Below are positions 1-6,348 of a stretch of DNA of 6,403 bases, piece by piece. Every line of letters starts with the position of its first letter. The first letter of the stretch is position 1. A program made the position numbers and the translations under genes. Origin of the DNA: Alphaproteobacteria bacterium (GTDB lineage: Bacteria; Pseudomonadota; Alphaproteobacteria; Rhizobiales; Rhizobiaceae); NCBI GenBank assembly GCA_017308345.1, contig JAFKFE010001053.1, positions 1 through 6,403 of the forward strand, given 5' to 3'. The notes under the pieces were generated by a model. The model ran no database searches, was not told the origin of the DNA, and saw only the letters and a program-made list of their open reading frames with translations.

Positions 1-546
1 ACCGGCTACCTGCATTCCTTCCCCTTCCTCACCGACGACCTCAAGCTCAAGACCGCCAACCGCATGTGGCCGCTGGGTCTCTATGAAGGCGTCGTCTGGG
101 AGAAGAACCCGAAACTGTTCTATATCGGCATGCAGGACCAGTTCTACACCTTCAACATGTTCGACGCGCAGGCCTGGTACGCCCGCGACGTGATGCTGGG
201 GCGCATCAAGCTGCCCTCGGCAGAGGCGATGGCCGAGCACAGCGCCAAATGGCGCGCCCGCGAGGAGACGCTGGAGGATGCCGAGCAGATGATCTGGTTC
301 CAGGGCGACTACACCAAGGAACTGATGGACCAGACCGACTATCCGGGCTTCGACGTCGAGGCGGTCAACCACACCTTCATGGAGTGGGAGCACCACAAGA
401 TGGAGAACATCATGACCTTCCGCGACAACGCCTACCGCTCGCTGATGACCGGCACCATGGCGCCGTTGCACCACACGCCGTGGCTGCAGGCGCTGGACGA
501 TTCGATGGAGAGCTATCTCGAGGTGAAGGGCGTGGCCGCGGAATAG
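1..546 (+). CDS. tmm: Trimethylamine monooxygenase (Tmm)-like flavin-containing monooxygenase, C-terminal part
   Basis: The frame is open from the first base to a TAG stop and gives the last 181 residues of a protein whose family is usually about 450 residues long; the start lies outside the window. The visible part opens with TGY, the end of the FMO-type (F/L)ATGY motif, then reads YLHSFPFL. Further stretches, LKTANRMWPL, FYIGMQDQFYTFNMFDAQAW, ENIMTFRDNAYRSLMTGTMA and HHTPWLQALDDSMESYL, match what I remember of bacterial Tmm proteins. Tmm is a cytoplasmic FAD/NADPH enzyme that oxidises trimethylamine to trimethylamine N-oxide. The FAD- and NADPH-binding GxGxxG motifs and the FMO signature are upstream and cannot be checked. 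Alternative: a related FMO acting on another amine or sulfide. Family assignment is firm, exact substrate moderately so. It converges on the transporter operon downstream. Confidence 0.85.
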   Translation, partial: TGYLHSFPFLTDDLKLKTANRMWPLGLYEGVVWEKNPKLFYIGMQDQFYTFNMFDAQAWYARDVMLGRIKLPSAEAMAEHSAKWRAREETLEDAEQMIWFQGDYTKELMDQTDYPGFDVEAVNHTFMEWEHHKMENIMTFRDNAYRSLMTGTMAPLHHTPWLQALDDSMESYLEVKGVAAE

Positions 547-558
547 TTTCCCGGCCCG

Positions 559-574
559 GGCGCGGAGCCGCGCC
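559..574. terminator. GC-rich hairpin in the convergent gap, possible terminator
   Basis: In the 64 bases between the two convergent stop codons, GGCGCG (559-564) pairs with CGCGCC (569-574) around the loop GAGC; a G-T pair could extend it by one. On the + strand only two T's follow (TTCAGC), so it is not a classical intrinsic terminator. Position between converging genes is the main support; it could serve either side weakly. Confidence 0.35.
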
Positions 575-610
575 TTCAGCATGGCAGGCGCGGCGGCATT
601 CTGATCACGA

Positions 611-1594
611 TCACGCCGGCTCGACGACCTCCGGCTTCTGCAGCCTTGCCAGTTCCGCATAAGGAATATGGCAACGGATCGTATGGCCGGGCTGGGCCTC
701 CAGCAATTCCGGCTCCTGCGTCTCGCAGATCGCCCCGATCTTGCGCGGGCAGCGCGTGTGGAAGACGCAGCCCGTCGGCGGGTTGGCCGCGCTCGGGATT
801 TCGCCGTCGAGGCGGATGCGCGAGCTCTCGGTCCGGTCGAGTTTTGGAACCGCCGACAGCAGCGCTTCGGTATAGGGGTGGTGCGGGCCCGAGAACACCG
901 CTTCCGACGGCCCGAACTCCATGATGCGGCCGAGATAGAGCACGGCGATCTTGTCGGAGAGATAGCGCACCACGCCGAGGTCGTGCGAGATGAAGATGTA
1001 GCTGACGTCCTGTTTCGACTGCAGGTCGGCCAGGAGGTTCAGGATCGCCGCCTGCACCGAGACGTCGAGCGCCGAGGTCGGCTCGTCGCACACCACGATG
1101 CGCGGATCGCCGGCGAAGGCGCGCGCGATCGCCACGCGCTGCTTCAGCCCGCCCGACAACTGGCGCGGCTTGACCGCCAGATGCCGGTCGGTGAGCCGCA
1201 CCGAGCGGACCAACTCCTCGAGGCGTGCGTCCAGCGCCTTGCCGCTGAGCCCGCCCAGACGCTTCAAGGCGCGGCTCAGGATGTGCCGGATCGAATGCGA
1301 GCGGTTGAGCGCGGAGTCCGGATTCTGGAAGACGATCTGTACCGCCTTGACCTGATCTTCCGAGCGGCTGGCGAGCCGCGGCGCGAGCGCCTTGCCTTCG
1401 AGCTCGATCGAGCCGCCCTCATCCGGTGCGACAAGGCCGAGCAGCAACCTGGCGAAGGTCGTCTTGCCGCTGCCGGATTCGCCGACCAGGCCGAGCGTCT
1501 CGCCGGGCCTCAGGCTGACCGAGACATCCTTGACGGCCCGCAGCGGACGGCCGTGGCTGGCATAGGTCTTGTTCAGCCCCTCGACCTGCAGCAC
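611..1594 (-). CDS. Peptide/nickel-type ABC transporter ATPase, second (DppF/OppF-like) half of a split fused gene
   Basis: A 327-codon stretch from a GTG encodes a complete ABC ATPase that would power import through the DppB/DppC channel on the cytoplasmic face. Counting from the GTG, Walker A GESGSGKTT is at residues 38-46, the Q-loop Gln at 90 (FQNPDSALN), signature LSGGLKQR at 146-153, Walker B RIVVCDEP at 165-172, D-loop SALD at 174-177 and switch His at 204 (ISHDLG). The OppD/F C-terminal region follows, with HHPYTEALL and four cysteines (276, 282, 290, 308) in the spacing typical of this family's Fe-S motif. The GTG has no Shine-Dalgarno sequence, and the same frame stays open upstream to about 1921, encoding the C-terminal part of the first ATPase. 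It was therefore probably the second half of a double ATPase. Separate expression would need reinitiation. Stop is TGA. Confidence 0.85.
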   Translation of the reverse strand: MLQVEGLNKTYASHGRPLRAVKDVSVSLRPGETLGLVGESGSGKTTFARLLLGLVAPDEGGSIELEGKALAPRLASRSEDQVKAVQIVFQNPDSALNRSHSIRHILSRALKRLGGLSGKALDARLEELVRSVRLTDRHLAVKPRQLSGGLKQRVAIARAFAGDPRIVVCDEPTSALDVSVQAAILNLLADLQSKQDVSYIFISHDLGVVRYLSDKIAVLYLGRIMEFGPSEAVFSGPHHPYTEALLSAVPKLDRTESSRIRLDGEIPSAANPPTGCVFHTRCPRKIGAICETQEPELLEAQPGHTIRCHIPYAELARLQKPEVVEPA

Positions 1595-2532
1595 CGGCGG
1601 CGCCTGCTTGGGTGCGACGGCCGCGATCTCGGCGGGCGTGGCGCGCGGCAGCGACTGCGCCTTGTCGTGATAGTGGCAGCGCGACAGGCGGCCGTCGCCG
1701 AGGTCATAGAGCGGCGGCGGCTCGCTGCGGCAGCGCTCGGTGGCCAGCGCGCAGCGGTCGGCGAAGGCGCATCCAACGATATTGGCGCCGATGCCAGGCA
1801 GGAAGCCGGGGATGGTGTCGAGCCGGCCCTGGTCCTTGCGCTGGCCGCCGCGCGGCAGGCAGCGCAGCAGCGCGACCGTGTAGGGATGGCGCGGATCGTT
1901 GAAGACGTCCCTGGTCGAGCCTCGCGCCGCAACTGTCCGATCAGGTCGAGCACCTCGGCCTCGACCGTGGCGTCGAGGCCTGTCGTCGGCTCGTCGAGGA
2001 TCAGCATCGAGGGGTCGTTGGCTAAAGCCATGGCGATCGCCACGCGCTGCTGCATGCCGCCGGAAAGCTGATGCTGATAGCGTTGCATGACGCTCGCCGG
2101 ATCCGAGATGCGCACGCGGTTCAGCATGGCGAGCGCCTTGTCTTCCGCCGCCTGTCCGGCGACGCCGGCAAGCTCGAAGATCTCGGTCAGTTGCCGGCCG
2201 ATGCGCAGCGACGGGTTCAGCGCCTTGCCTGGATCCTGGTAGACCATCGACACGCTGTCGGCGCGGGCGCGCCGCAGCGCTTCCGCGTCGAGCTTCATGA
2301 CATCCTTGCCGTCGAGCGCGATCGAGCCGCCGGTGATCGAGCCGTTGCGCGGCAGGTAGCGCACCACCGACAGCGCCACGGTCGACTTGCCGCAGCCGGA
2401 TTCGCCCACCAGCCCATAGGCCTCCCCGGCCTTGATGGTCAGGTTGACGTTGCGCAGCACCGCTCGGTTGCGGCGGCCGACGCGATAGGCGACTGAGAGG
2501 TCCTTCAGTTCGAGCGCGTTCTTCTCAGTCAT
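1573..2532 (-). pseudogene. Peptide/nickel-type ABC transporter ATPase, first (DppD/OppD-like) half, disrupted by deletion and frameshift
   Basis: From ATG 2532 (MTEKNALELK) the frame encodes a normal ABC ATPase for 204 residues: Walker A GESGCGKST at 43-51, Q-loop Gln 99 (VYQDPGKALNPS), signature LSGGMQQR at 156-163, Walker B LILDEP at 177-182 and D-loop TGLD at 184-187. After LIGQLRRE the sequence becomes low-complexity Arg/Ala/Ser nonsense and ends at TGA 1573. The real C-terminal part resumes in another frame at 1921 (GSTRDVFNDPRHPYTVALL, then four family cysteines). It runs unbroken for 109 codons into the second ATPase. The switch-histidine segment is absent from both frames, so this half cannot work as a normal ABC subunit. 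ATG 2532 is preferred over ATG 2544 because GGGG lies 6 bases before it; it overlaps the permease stop by 8 bases. Alternative: assembly or sequencing error. Confidence 0.8.
1918..1924 (-). other. Deletion/frameshift junction inside the double ATPase gene
   Basis: Reading the minus strand, the codons for RRE (ending at 1921) abut GGC TCG ACC of the restored frame, which begins at 1921. Aligned to the intact second ATPase of this same locus, the segment between LQSK and GPSEAVF (33 residues) has no counterpart here. The frame offset implies a loss of 3n+1 bases, so about 100. The exact breakpoint is ambiguous because the bases around it are shared by both sides. Confidence 0.7.
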
Positions 2533-3406
2533 TGAACGCCCCATGCACGCCGTCGGCCACCAGATTGACGCCGATCACCAGCGAGGCGATGGCCATCGCA
2601 TCGAACAGCACCGTCCACCAGAAGCCGCCGCCGATCATGCCGTAATTGTTGGAGATCGAAAGACCCCAGTCGGGCGAGGGCGGCTGGATGCCGAAGCCCA
2701 TGAAGGAGAGCGTGGCGACGGCGAAGATGGCATAGCCCAGCCGCACCGTCGTCTCGACCAGGATCGGCGGGATGACGTTGGGCAGGATCTCGACGAACAT
2801 CGTGTGCAGCGCGCCTTCGTGGCGCAGCTTTGCCGCCGCCACATAATCGAGCTCGCGTTCGGCGAGCACGGCCGAGCGCACCGTGCGGGCAATGATCGGC
2901 GCGAAGCTGAGCCCGATGACGACGATGACCGTCGCCTTCGACGTGCCGAGCGCGACGATGGCGAGCAGCGCGATGATCACCACCGGGATCGCCATGAAGG
3001 CTTCCAGCACGCGGCTGACGATGTCGTCGACGATGCCGCGGAAGTAGCCGATGACGAGGCCGAGCGCGGTGCCGGCGATGGTCGCCAGGATGGTGGCTAA
3101 AGGCGCCACCGTGAGGATGTCGCGCGAGCCGACGATGACGCGGGAGAACACGTCGCGGCCGAGCTGGTCGGTGCCGAACCAGTGATCGGCCGACGGCGGC
3201 GCAAGCGTGTTGATGATGTCGGCGTCGAGAGGGTCATAGGGTACGAAATGTTCGCCGAACAGCGCGCACACGACCCAGAATAAGAGGATGGCAAGCCCGG
3301 TCAGGAAAGTGCCGGACCTGAGCAGCGAATGCAGGACTTCGCCCCAGGGGCTGCGCCGTGCCGTGTCGGGCGCCGGCAGGGCGGCGGGGGTGTCGGTCGC
3401 GCTCAT
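2525..3406 (-). CDS. Peptide/nickel-type ABC transporter permease, DppC/OppC family
   Basis: This 293-residue inner-membrane protein forms half of the transport channel. ATG 3406 (MSATDTPAAL) is chosen because it overlaps the upstream permease stop as ATGA, has GGGAG 7 bases before it, and gives the usual DppC length; the longer reading upstream of it is a shadow of the preceding permease gene. A short cytoplasmic N-terminus is followed by a first membrane segment at about 33-51, then the DppC-type periplasmic stretch with HWFGTDQLGRDVFSRV at 75-90. Further hydrophobic segments lie near 99-120, 136-157, 159-175, 213-235 and 263-285. The EAA-type loop that docks the ATPase is at about 187-212 (AAAKLRHEGALHTMFVEILP), and MGFGIQPPSPDWG follows as in the family. 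The frame is intact and nothing looks damaged. Translational coupling to both neighbours is likely. Confidence 0.92.
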   Translation of the reverse strand: MSATDTPAALPAPDTARRSPWGEVLHSLLRSGTFLTGLAILLFWVVCALFGEHFVPYDPLDADIINTLAPPSADHWFGTDQLGRDVFSRVIVGSRDILTVAPLATILATIAGTALGLVIGYFRGIVDDIVSRVLEAFMAIPVVIIALLAIVALGTSKATVIVVIGLSFAPIIARTVRSAVLAERELDYVAAAKLRHEGALHTMFVEILPNVIPPILVETTVRLGYAIFAVATLSFMGFGIQPPSPDWGLSISNNYGMIGGGFWWTVLFDAMAIASLVIGVNLVADGVHGAFND

Positions 3407-4356
3407 TGCTCCGCTCCCAGCCTGATGCGCGGATTGAGCACGGAATAGAGGAAGTCGGCGACGAGGGTCGCCACGGCATAGACGATGCCGATGGTGAGGA
3501 TGCCGGCTTCCAGCATCGGAAAATCCTTGCCGCGCGCGGCGGTGAAGATCAGCGAGCCGATGCCCTGGTAGCGGAACAGCGTCTCGATCACCACCAGGCC
3601 GCCGATGAGATAGCCGGTCTGCGTGGCGATGACGGTGATGGTCGGCAACAGCGCGTTGCGCAGCACATGGCGCCAGATCACCGTGCGCCACGGCAGGCCC
3701 TTGAGCACCGCGGTGCGCGTATAGTCGGAATCGAGCGCCTCGATCATGCCGGAGCGCGCCATGCGCGCGATATAGCCGAAAAGCACCAGGAACAGCGGCA
3801 GCGAAGGCAGGATCAGGTAATAGAGCTGGGTGAGGACGCCGGCGCCCTTGGGCCATGCCGCGGCGATCGGCAGCCAGCGCAGCCAGACGCCGAAGACCAG
3901 GATCAGGATGATGCCGGTGACGAATTCCGGCAGCACCGTCACCGACAGGCCGCCCAGGCTGATGATACGGTCGAGCGGCCGGTTGAGATTGAGCGCGGCG
4001 ATGACCCCGCCGAGGATGCCGATCGGCACCACCAGCACGAAGGCGACCAGCGCCAGCTTCATCGAATTGCCCAAGGCGTCGATGACGAATGGCGCGACCG
4101 GCGCGCGGAAGATGTAGGAGGTCCCCATGTCGCCATGGAGGAAGTTCCAGATCCAGGTTCCGTACTGGACGAGCAGCGGACGGTCGACGCCGAGCGAATG
4201 GTTGAGCGCGTCGACGGCGCGCTGGTCGGCGAACGGCCCCAATATGGCGCGACCGACATTGCCCGGCAGCACCTGGCCGCCAAGGAACACCATGACGCTG
4301 AGCAGGAACAGCGTGACGAGCGACAGAGCCAGGCGCCGGACGAGGAAGACGAGGAT
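3403..4356 (-). CDS. Peptide/nickel-type ABC transporter permease, DppB/OppB family, apparent ATC start
   Basis: This is the other half of the inner-membrane channel. From ATC 4356 it has 317 residues, a normal DppB length, beginning (M)LVFLVRRLALSLVTLFLLSV, the usual short head and first membrane segment. The first ATG is at 4293, gives 296 residues, cuts that segment in half and has no ribosome-binding site. No ATG, GTG or TTG lies in frame between 4293 and the upstream in-frame stop, while AGGAG (4369-4365) sits 8 bases before the ATC. Counted from the ATC, HGDMGTSY lies at about 74-81 and the EAA-type loop at about 208-234 (DYTRTAVLKGLPWRTVIWRH), followed by FRYQGIGSLIFTAA and the C-terminal LNPRIRLG. 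The body looks intact. Either a rare ATC start or an ATG changed to ATC is needed; if neither works, the operon lacks this subunit. Confidence 0.88.
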   Translation of the reverse strand: MLVFLVRRLALSLVTLFLLSVMVFLGGQVLPGNVGRAILGPFADQRAVDALNHSLGVDRPLLVQYGTWIWNFLHGDMGTSYIFRAPVAPFVIDALGNSMKLALVAFVLVVPIGILGGVIAALNLNRPLDRIISLGGLSVTVLPEFVTGIILILVFGVWLRWLPIAAAWPKGAGVLTQLYYLILPSLPLFLVLFGYIARMARSGMIEALDSDYTRTAVLKGLPWRTVIWRHVLRNALLPTITVIATQTGYLIGGLVVIETLFRYQGIGSLIFTAARGKDFPMLEAGILTIGIVYAVATLVADFLYSVLNPRIRLGAEQ

Positions 4357-4364
4357 GGCGAATA

Positions 4365-4369
4365 CTCCT
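4365..4369 (-). promoter_or_regulatory. Ribosome-binding site AGGAG of the DppB-type permease
   Basis: AGGAG on the minus strand lies 8 bases before ATC 4356 and about 70 bases from the first ATG at 4293. It is the only good Shine-Dalgarno sequence near the gene and fixes the expected start at the ATC codon. It begins 6 bases after the stem-loop at 4376-4399. Confidence 0.65.
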
Positions 4370-4375
4370 ATTGGA

Positions 4376-4399
4376 GCCGGCTCTCCGTGGAGAGCCGGC
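4376..4399 (-). promoter_or_regulatory. Intergenic stem-loop between binding-protein and permease genes
   Basis: GCCGGCTCTC (4376-4385) and GAGAGCCGGC (4390-4399) are perfect inverted copies around the loop CGTG. The structure lies in the 70-base gap after the binding-protein stop (4427) and before the permease ribosome-binding site. No T-run follows on the minus strand, so a full terminator is unlikely. By analogy with hairpins after binding-protein genes such as malE, it probably protects the upstream mRNA from 3' decay or thins out read-through, giving more binding protein than permease. That role is inference. Confidence 0.6.
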
Positions 4400-4426
4400 C
4401 GTCAGGGATAAGCTGGTTCGCTCGCG

Positions 4427-6091
4427 TCAGCCCTTCGAGGCCTTGTCGAGGAACAGCTGCGACATGGCGGTGGGCTGCACGCCCGCCACGCCTTTCGCCG
4501 TCGCCGTCAGGTAGTCATAGAAATAGCCGAAGATGACCGGCGTTTCCTCGAGCAGCAGCTTCTGGATCTTGCCGGCCGTGGCCTTCTGCGCCTCCAGGTC
4601 GAGGGCCGCGATGTAGCTGGTCGCCAGCTGGTCGTAGTCCTTGTTCTTGAAATGCGCGGCGTTCCAGGTGCCGTCGCTTTTCAAGGGCGCCGCGAGATAG
4701 ACGTTCGGCACGCCGCGGTGGCCGTAATCGGTGATGCCCATCACCGAATCCAGCCAGTTCGACTTGCCGAACACCGCATCGCCGTAATAGGCGCCCTGGT
4801 CTAGGATGTTGAGCTCCAACTCGATGCCGATCTCCTTGACCCAGTTCTGGATGAGCTGGGCGTATTCGGGGATTTCCAGGTAGCGTTCGGTGGTCAGCGT
4901 CACCTTGAAGCCCTTGCCGGCGCCGGCGGCTTCCATAAGCTGCTTGGCCTGCGCGATATCCTGCTCGCGCTGCGGCACGCTTGGGTCGGTCGACGGGTAG
5001 ACGCTCGCGAACGGGCTGTCATTGCCTTCGGCGGCGCGGCCCTTCATCAGGCCGGCGACGAGCTTCTTGCGGTCGATGCTGAGCGCGATGGCGCGGCGCA
5101 CGCGCGGATCCTTGAACGGGTCGGAATCGCACTGCATGTGCAGTTGCTGGTGCGCCACCGACTTCAGGCTGATGATGTCGACATTCGGATCGTTGAGCAG
5201 GCCGACGCCGGCCAGCACCGGCATCTGGTTGATGATGTCGATCTGGCCGCCCTGCAGTGCCAGGATCTGTGGCTGGATATCGGTGAAGAAGGTGAATTCG
5301 GTGCGCTCCGGCAGGGCCTTGTCGCCCCAGTAGTCTTCGTTGCGCACAAAGGAGGCGCCGACCTTGGGCGTGTACTTCTCCAGCTTGAACGGCCCGGTGC
5401 CGTCGAAGCTCTTCTCGTAGTCGCCCTTGTAGCTCGCCGGGATGATGACGGCGTTGTAGTTGTCGGACGACACCATGTAGGGGAAGTTGCCGTTCGCCGC
5501 GTCGAGATGGAATTCCACCGTGTAGTCGTCGACCTTCTTGGTGTTGCCCTTCTGCAGGATGCCGTTGAACACCGACAGCGCGTTGGAGGAATTGGCGGGA
5601 TCGGCGAGGCGGTCGATGCTGGCGACCACGTCTTCGGCCTTCATCTCGCCGCCCGAGTGGAACTTGACGCCCTTGCGCAGGGTGAATGTCCACACCGTGC
5701 CGTCGGCATTCGGCTTCCAGCTTTCGGCGAGCGCGGGCTTGAGCACCAGGTCCGGACCGTCGACGCAGAGGAATTCCGCGACCTGTTGCATGACGAGCAG
5801 GCCGCCGGCATCGGCGATGGTGACCGGGTCGATCGCTGCGGCGGGCACGCTGCTGCCGACGCGGATGGTGGCCCCGGGCGTGCCTTGGGCGCGGGCAAGC
5901 GAGGGCATCGCGCCGAAGCCCGCGGCCATGCCGATGCGGCCGAGAAGCGGCAGCGACAGGCCGAGCAGGCTGCCGTGGCGCACGAAATCGCGGCGGCTGA
6001 CGCGGCCGTCGATCAGGCCGTCGATGAGGTGGTTTTCGAGCGGCGAGCGGTTGCGCCGGATGAGGTCCAGAAGGCGATAGTTCTTGCTCAT
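4427..6091 (-). CDS. Tat-exported substrate-binding protein of a peptide/nickel-type ABC transporter (SBP_bac_5 family)
   Basis: This 554-residue periplasmic protein would bind the ligand and deliver it to the permeases. ATG 6091 (MSKNYRLLDL) has AAAGGG 8 bases before it. The N-terminus is a long twin-arginine signal: a charged region of about 32 residues, SRRDFV at 32-37, a hydrophobic stretch to about 62, and a likely cut after LARA (residue 68). Tat export implies folding before export. The mature part shows the family pattern: ESWKPNADGTVWTFTLRKGV with FHSG, then EDVVASIDRL, GTGPFKLEKY, a YWGDKALPERTEF stretch, and DPRVRRAIALSIDRKKLV. An ATG at 6226 would add 45 non-hydrophobic residues, but its AAGGAG is only 3 bases away, so I rejected it. 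First gene of the operon. The ligand cannot be inferred: this family carries peptides, opines, sugars, nickel and others. No lesion seen. Confidence 0.92.
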   Translation of the reverse strand: MSKNYRLLDLIRRNRSPLENHLIDGLIDGRVSRRDFVRHGSLLGLSLPLLGRIGMAAGFGAMPSLARAQGTPGATIRVGSSVPAAAIDPVTIADAGGLLVMQQVAEFLCVDGPDLVLKPALAESWKPNADGTVWTFTLRKGVKFHSGGEMKAEDVVASIDRLADPANSSNALSVFNGILQKGNTKKVDDYTVEFHLDAANGNFPYMVSSDNYNAVIIPASYKGDYEKSFDGTGPFKLEKYTPKVGASFVRNEDYWGDKALPERTEFTFFTDIQPQILALQGGQIDIINQMPVLAGVGLLNDPNVDIISLKSVAHQQLHMQCDSDPFKDPRVRRAIALSIDRKKLVAGLMKGRAAEGNDSPFASVYPSTDPSVPQREQDIAQAKQLMEAAGAGKGFKVTLTTERYLEIPEYAQLIQNWVKEIGIELELNILDQGAYYGDAVFGKSNWLDSVMGITDYGHRGVPNVYLAAPLKSDGTWNAAHFKNKDYDQLATSYIAALDLEAQKATAGKIQKLLLEETPVIFGYFYDYLTATAKGVAGVQPTAMSQLFLDKASKG

Positions 6092-6348
6092 GGGTCTAAC
6101 CCTTTCCCCAGTTTCTTGTGGTTGGCGAGTGTATTGCGGCTGACGAGTTCCGTGGAGTTCTCCTGTCCCGGCCGTCGTCGAAATCTCAATCGATCGAACT
6201 GTACCATGCGGCTTGGTCTGGTCCATCCGCTCCTTGAAGCGGGAATGTCAGATTTTCTTGATGCATGGACCTTCGGTCTTTGCGGCCCCGATCGAAATCG
6301 TGGCCGCTCTCATGGGTCGATATGTCGTCTCCTTTCCTTCAGGGACAT
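6092..6348 (-). other. Leader/promoter region of the transporter operon, no convincing gene
   Basis: This 257-base gap precedes the binding-protein gene and must hold its promoter if the upstream frame is a separate transcript. I could not find a convincing -35/-10 pair or a sigma-54 site. Visible structure is a 7-bp inverted repeat GGTCCAT (6220-6226) / ATGGACC (6265-6271) separated by 38 bases, a small CCGCT/AGCGG hairpin between its arms (from 6227), and a consensus-like AAAGGAG (6335-6329, minus). Two tiny minus-strand frames (6348-6310, 12 codons; 6313-6248, 21 codons) overlap as ATGA. None of these can be assigned a role. Confidence 0.35.

Noticed and set aside
668..2071. Large plus-strand open frames opposite the ATPases, permeases and binding protein (also 3358-4536 and 5138-6352)
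   Set aside because: They are Arg/Asp/Ala-rich antisense shadows typical of GC-rich coding DNA and lie over well-identified minus-strand genes.
3407..3856. Long upstream extension of the DppC permease frame
   Set aside because: It is an Arg/His/Ala-rich shadow over the DppB gene. The true start at 3406 is marked by an ATGA overlap and GGGAG.
4293..4293. ATG 4293 as the permease start
   Set aside because: No ribosome-binding site, and it cuts the first membrane segment; the upstream in-frame sequence encodes the family's usual N-terminus.
6092..6226. N-terminal extension of the binding protein from ATG 6226 (45 extra residues)
   Set aside because: The extra residues are polar and low-complexity, the AAGGAG is only 3 bases from that ATG, and a Tat signal with its own ribosome-binding site starts at 6091.
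6092..6348. Sigma-70 or sigma-54 promoter upstream of the binding-protein gene
   Set aside because: Candidates such as TTGAGA or TGGTACA lack a properly spaced partner element.
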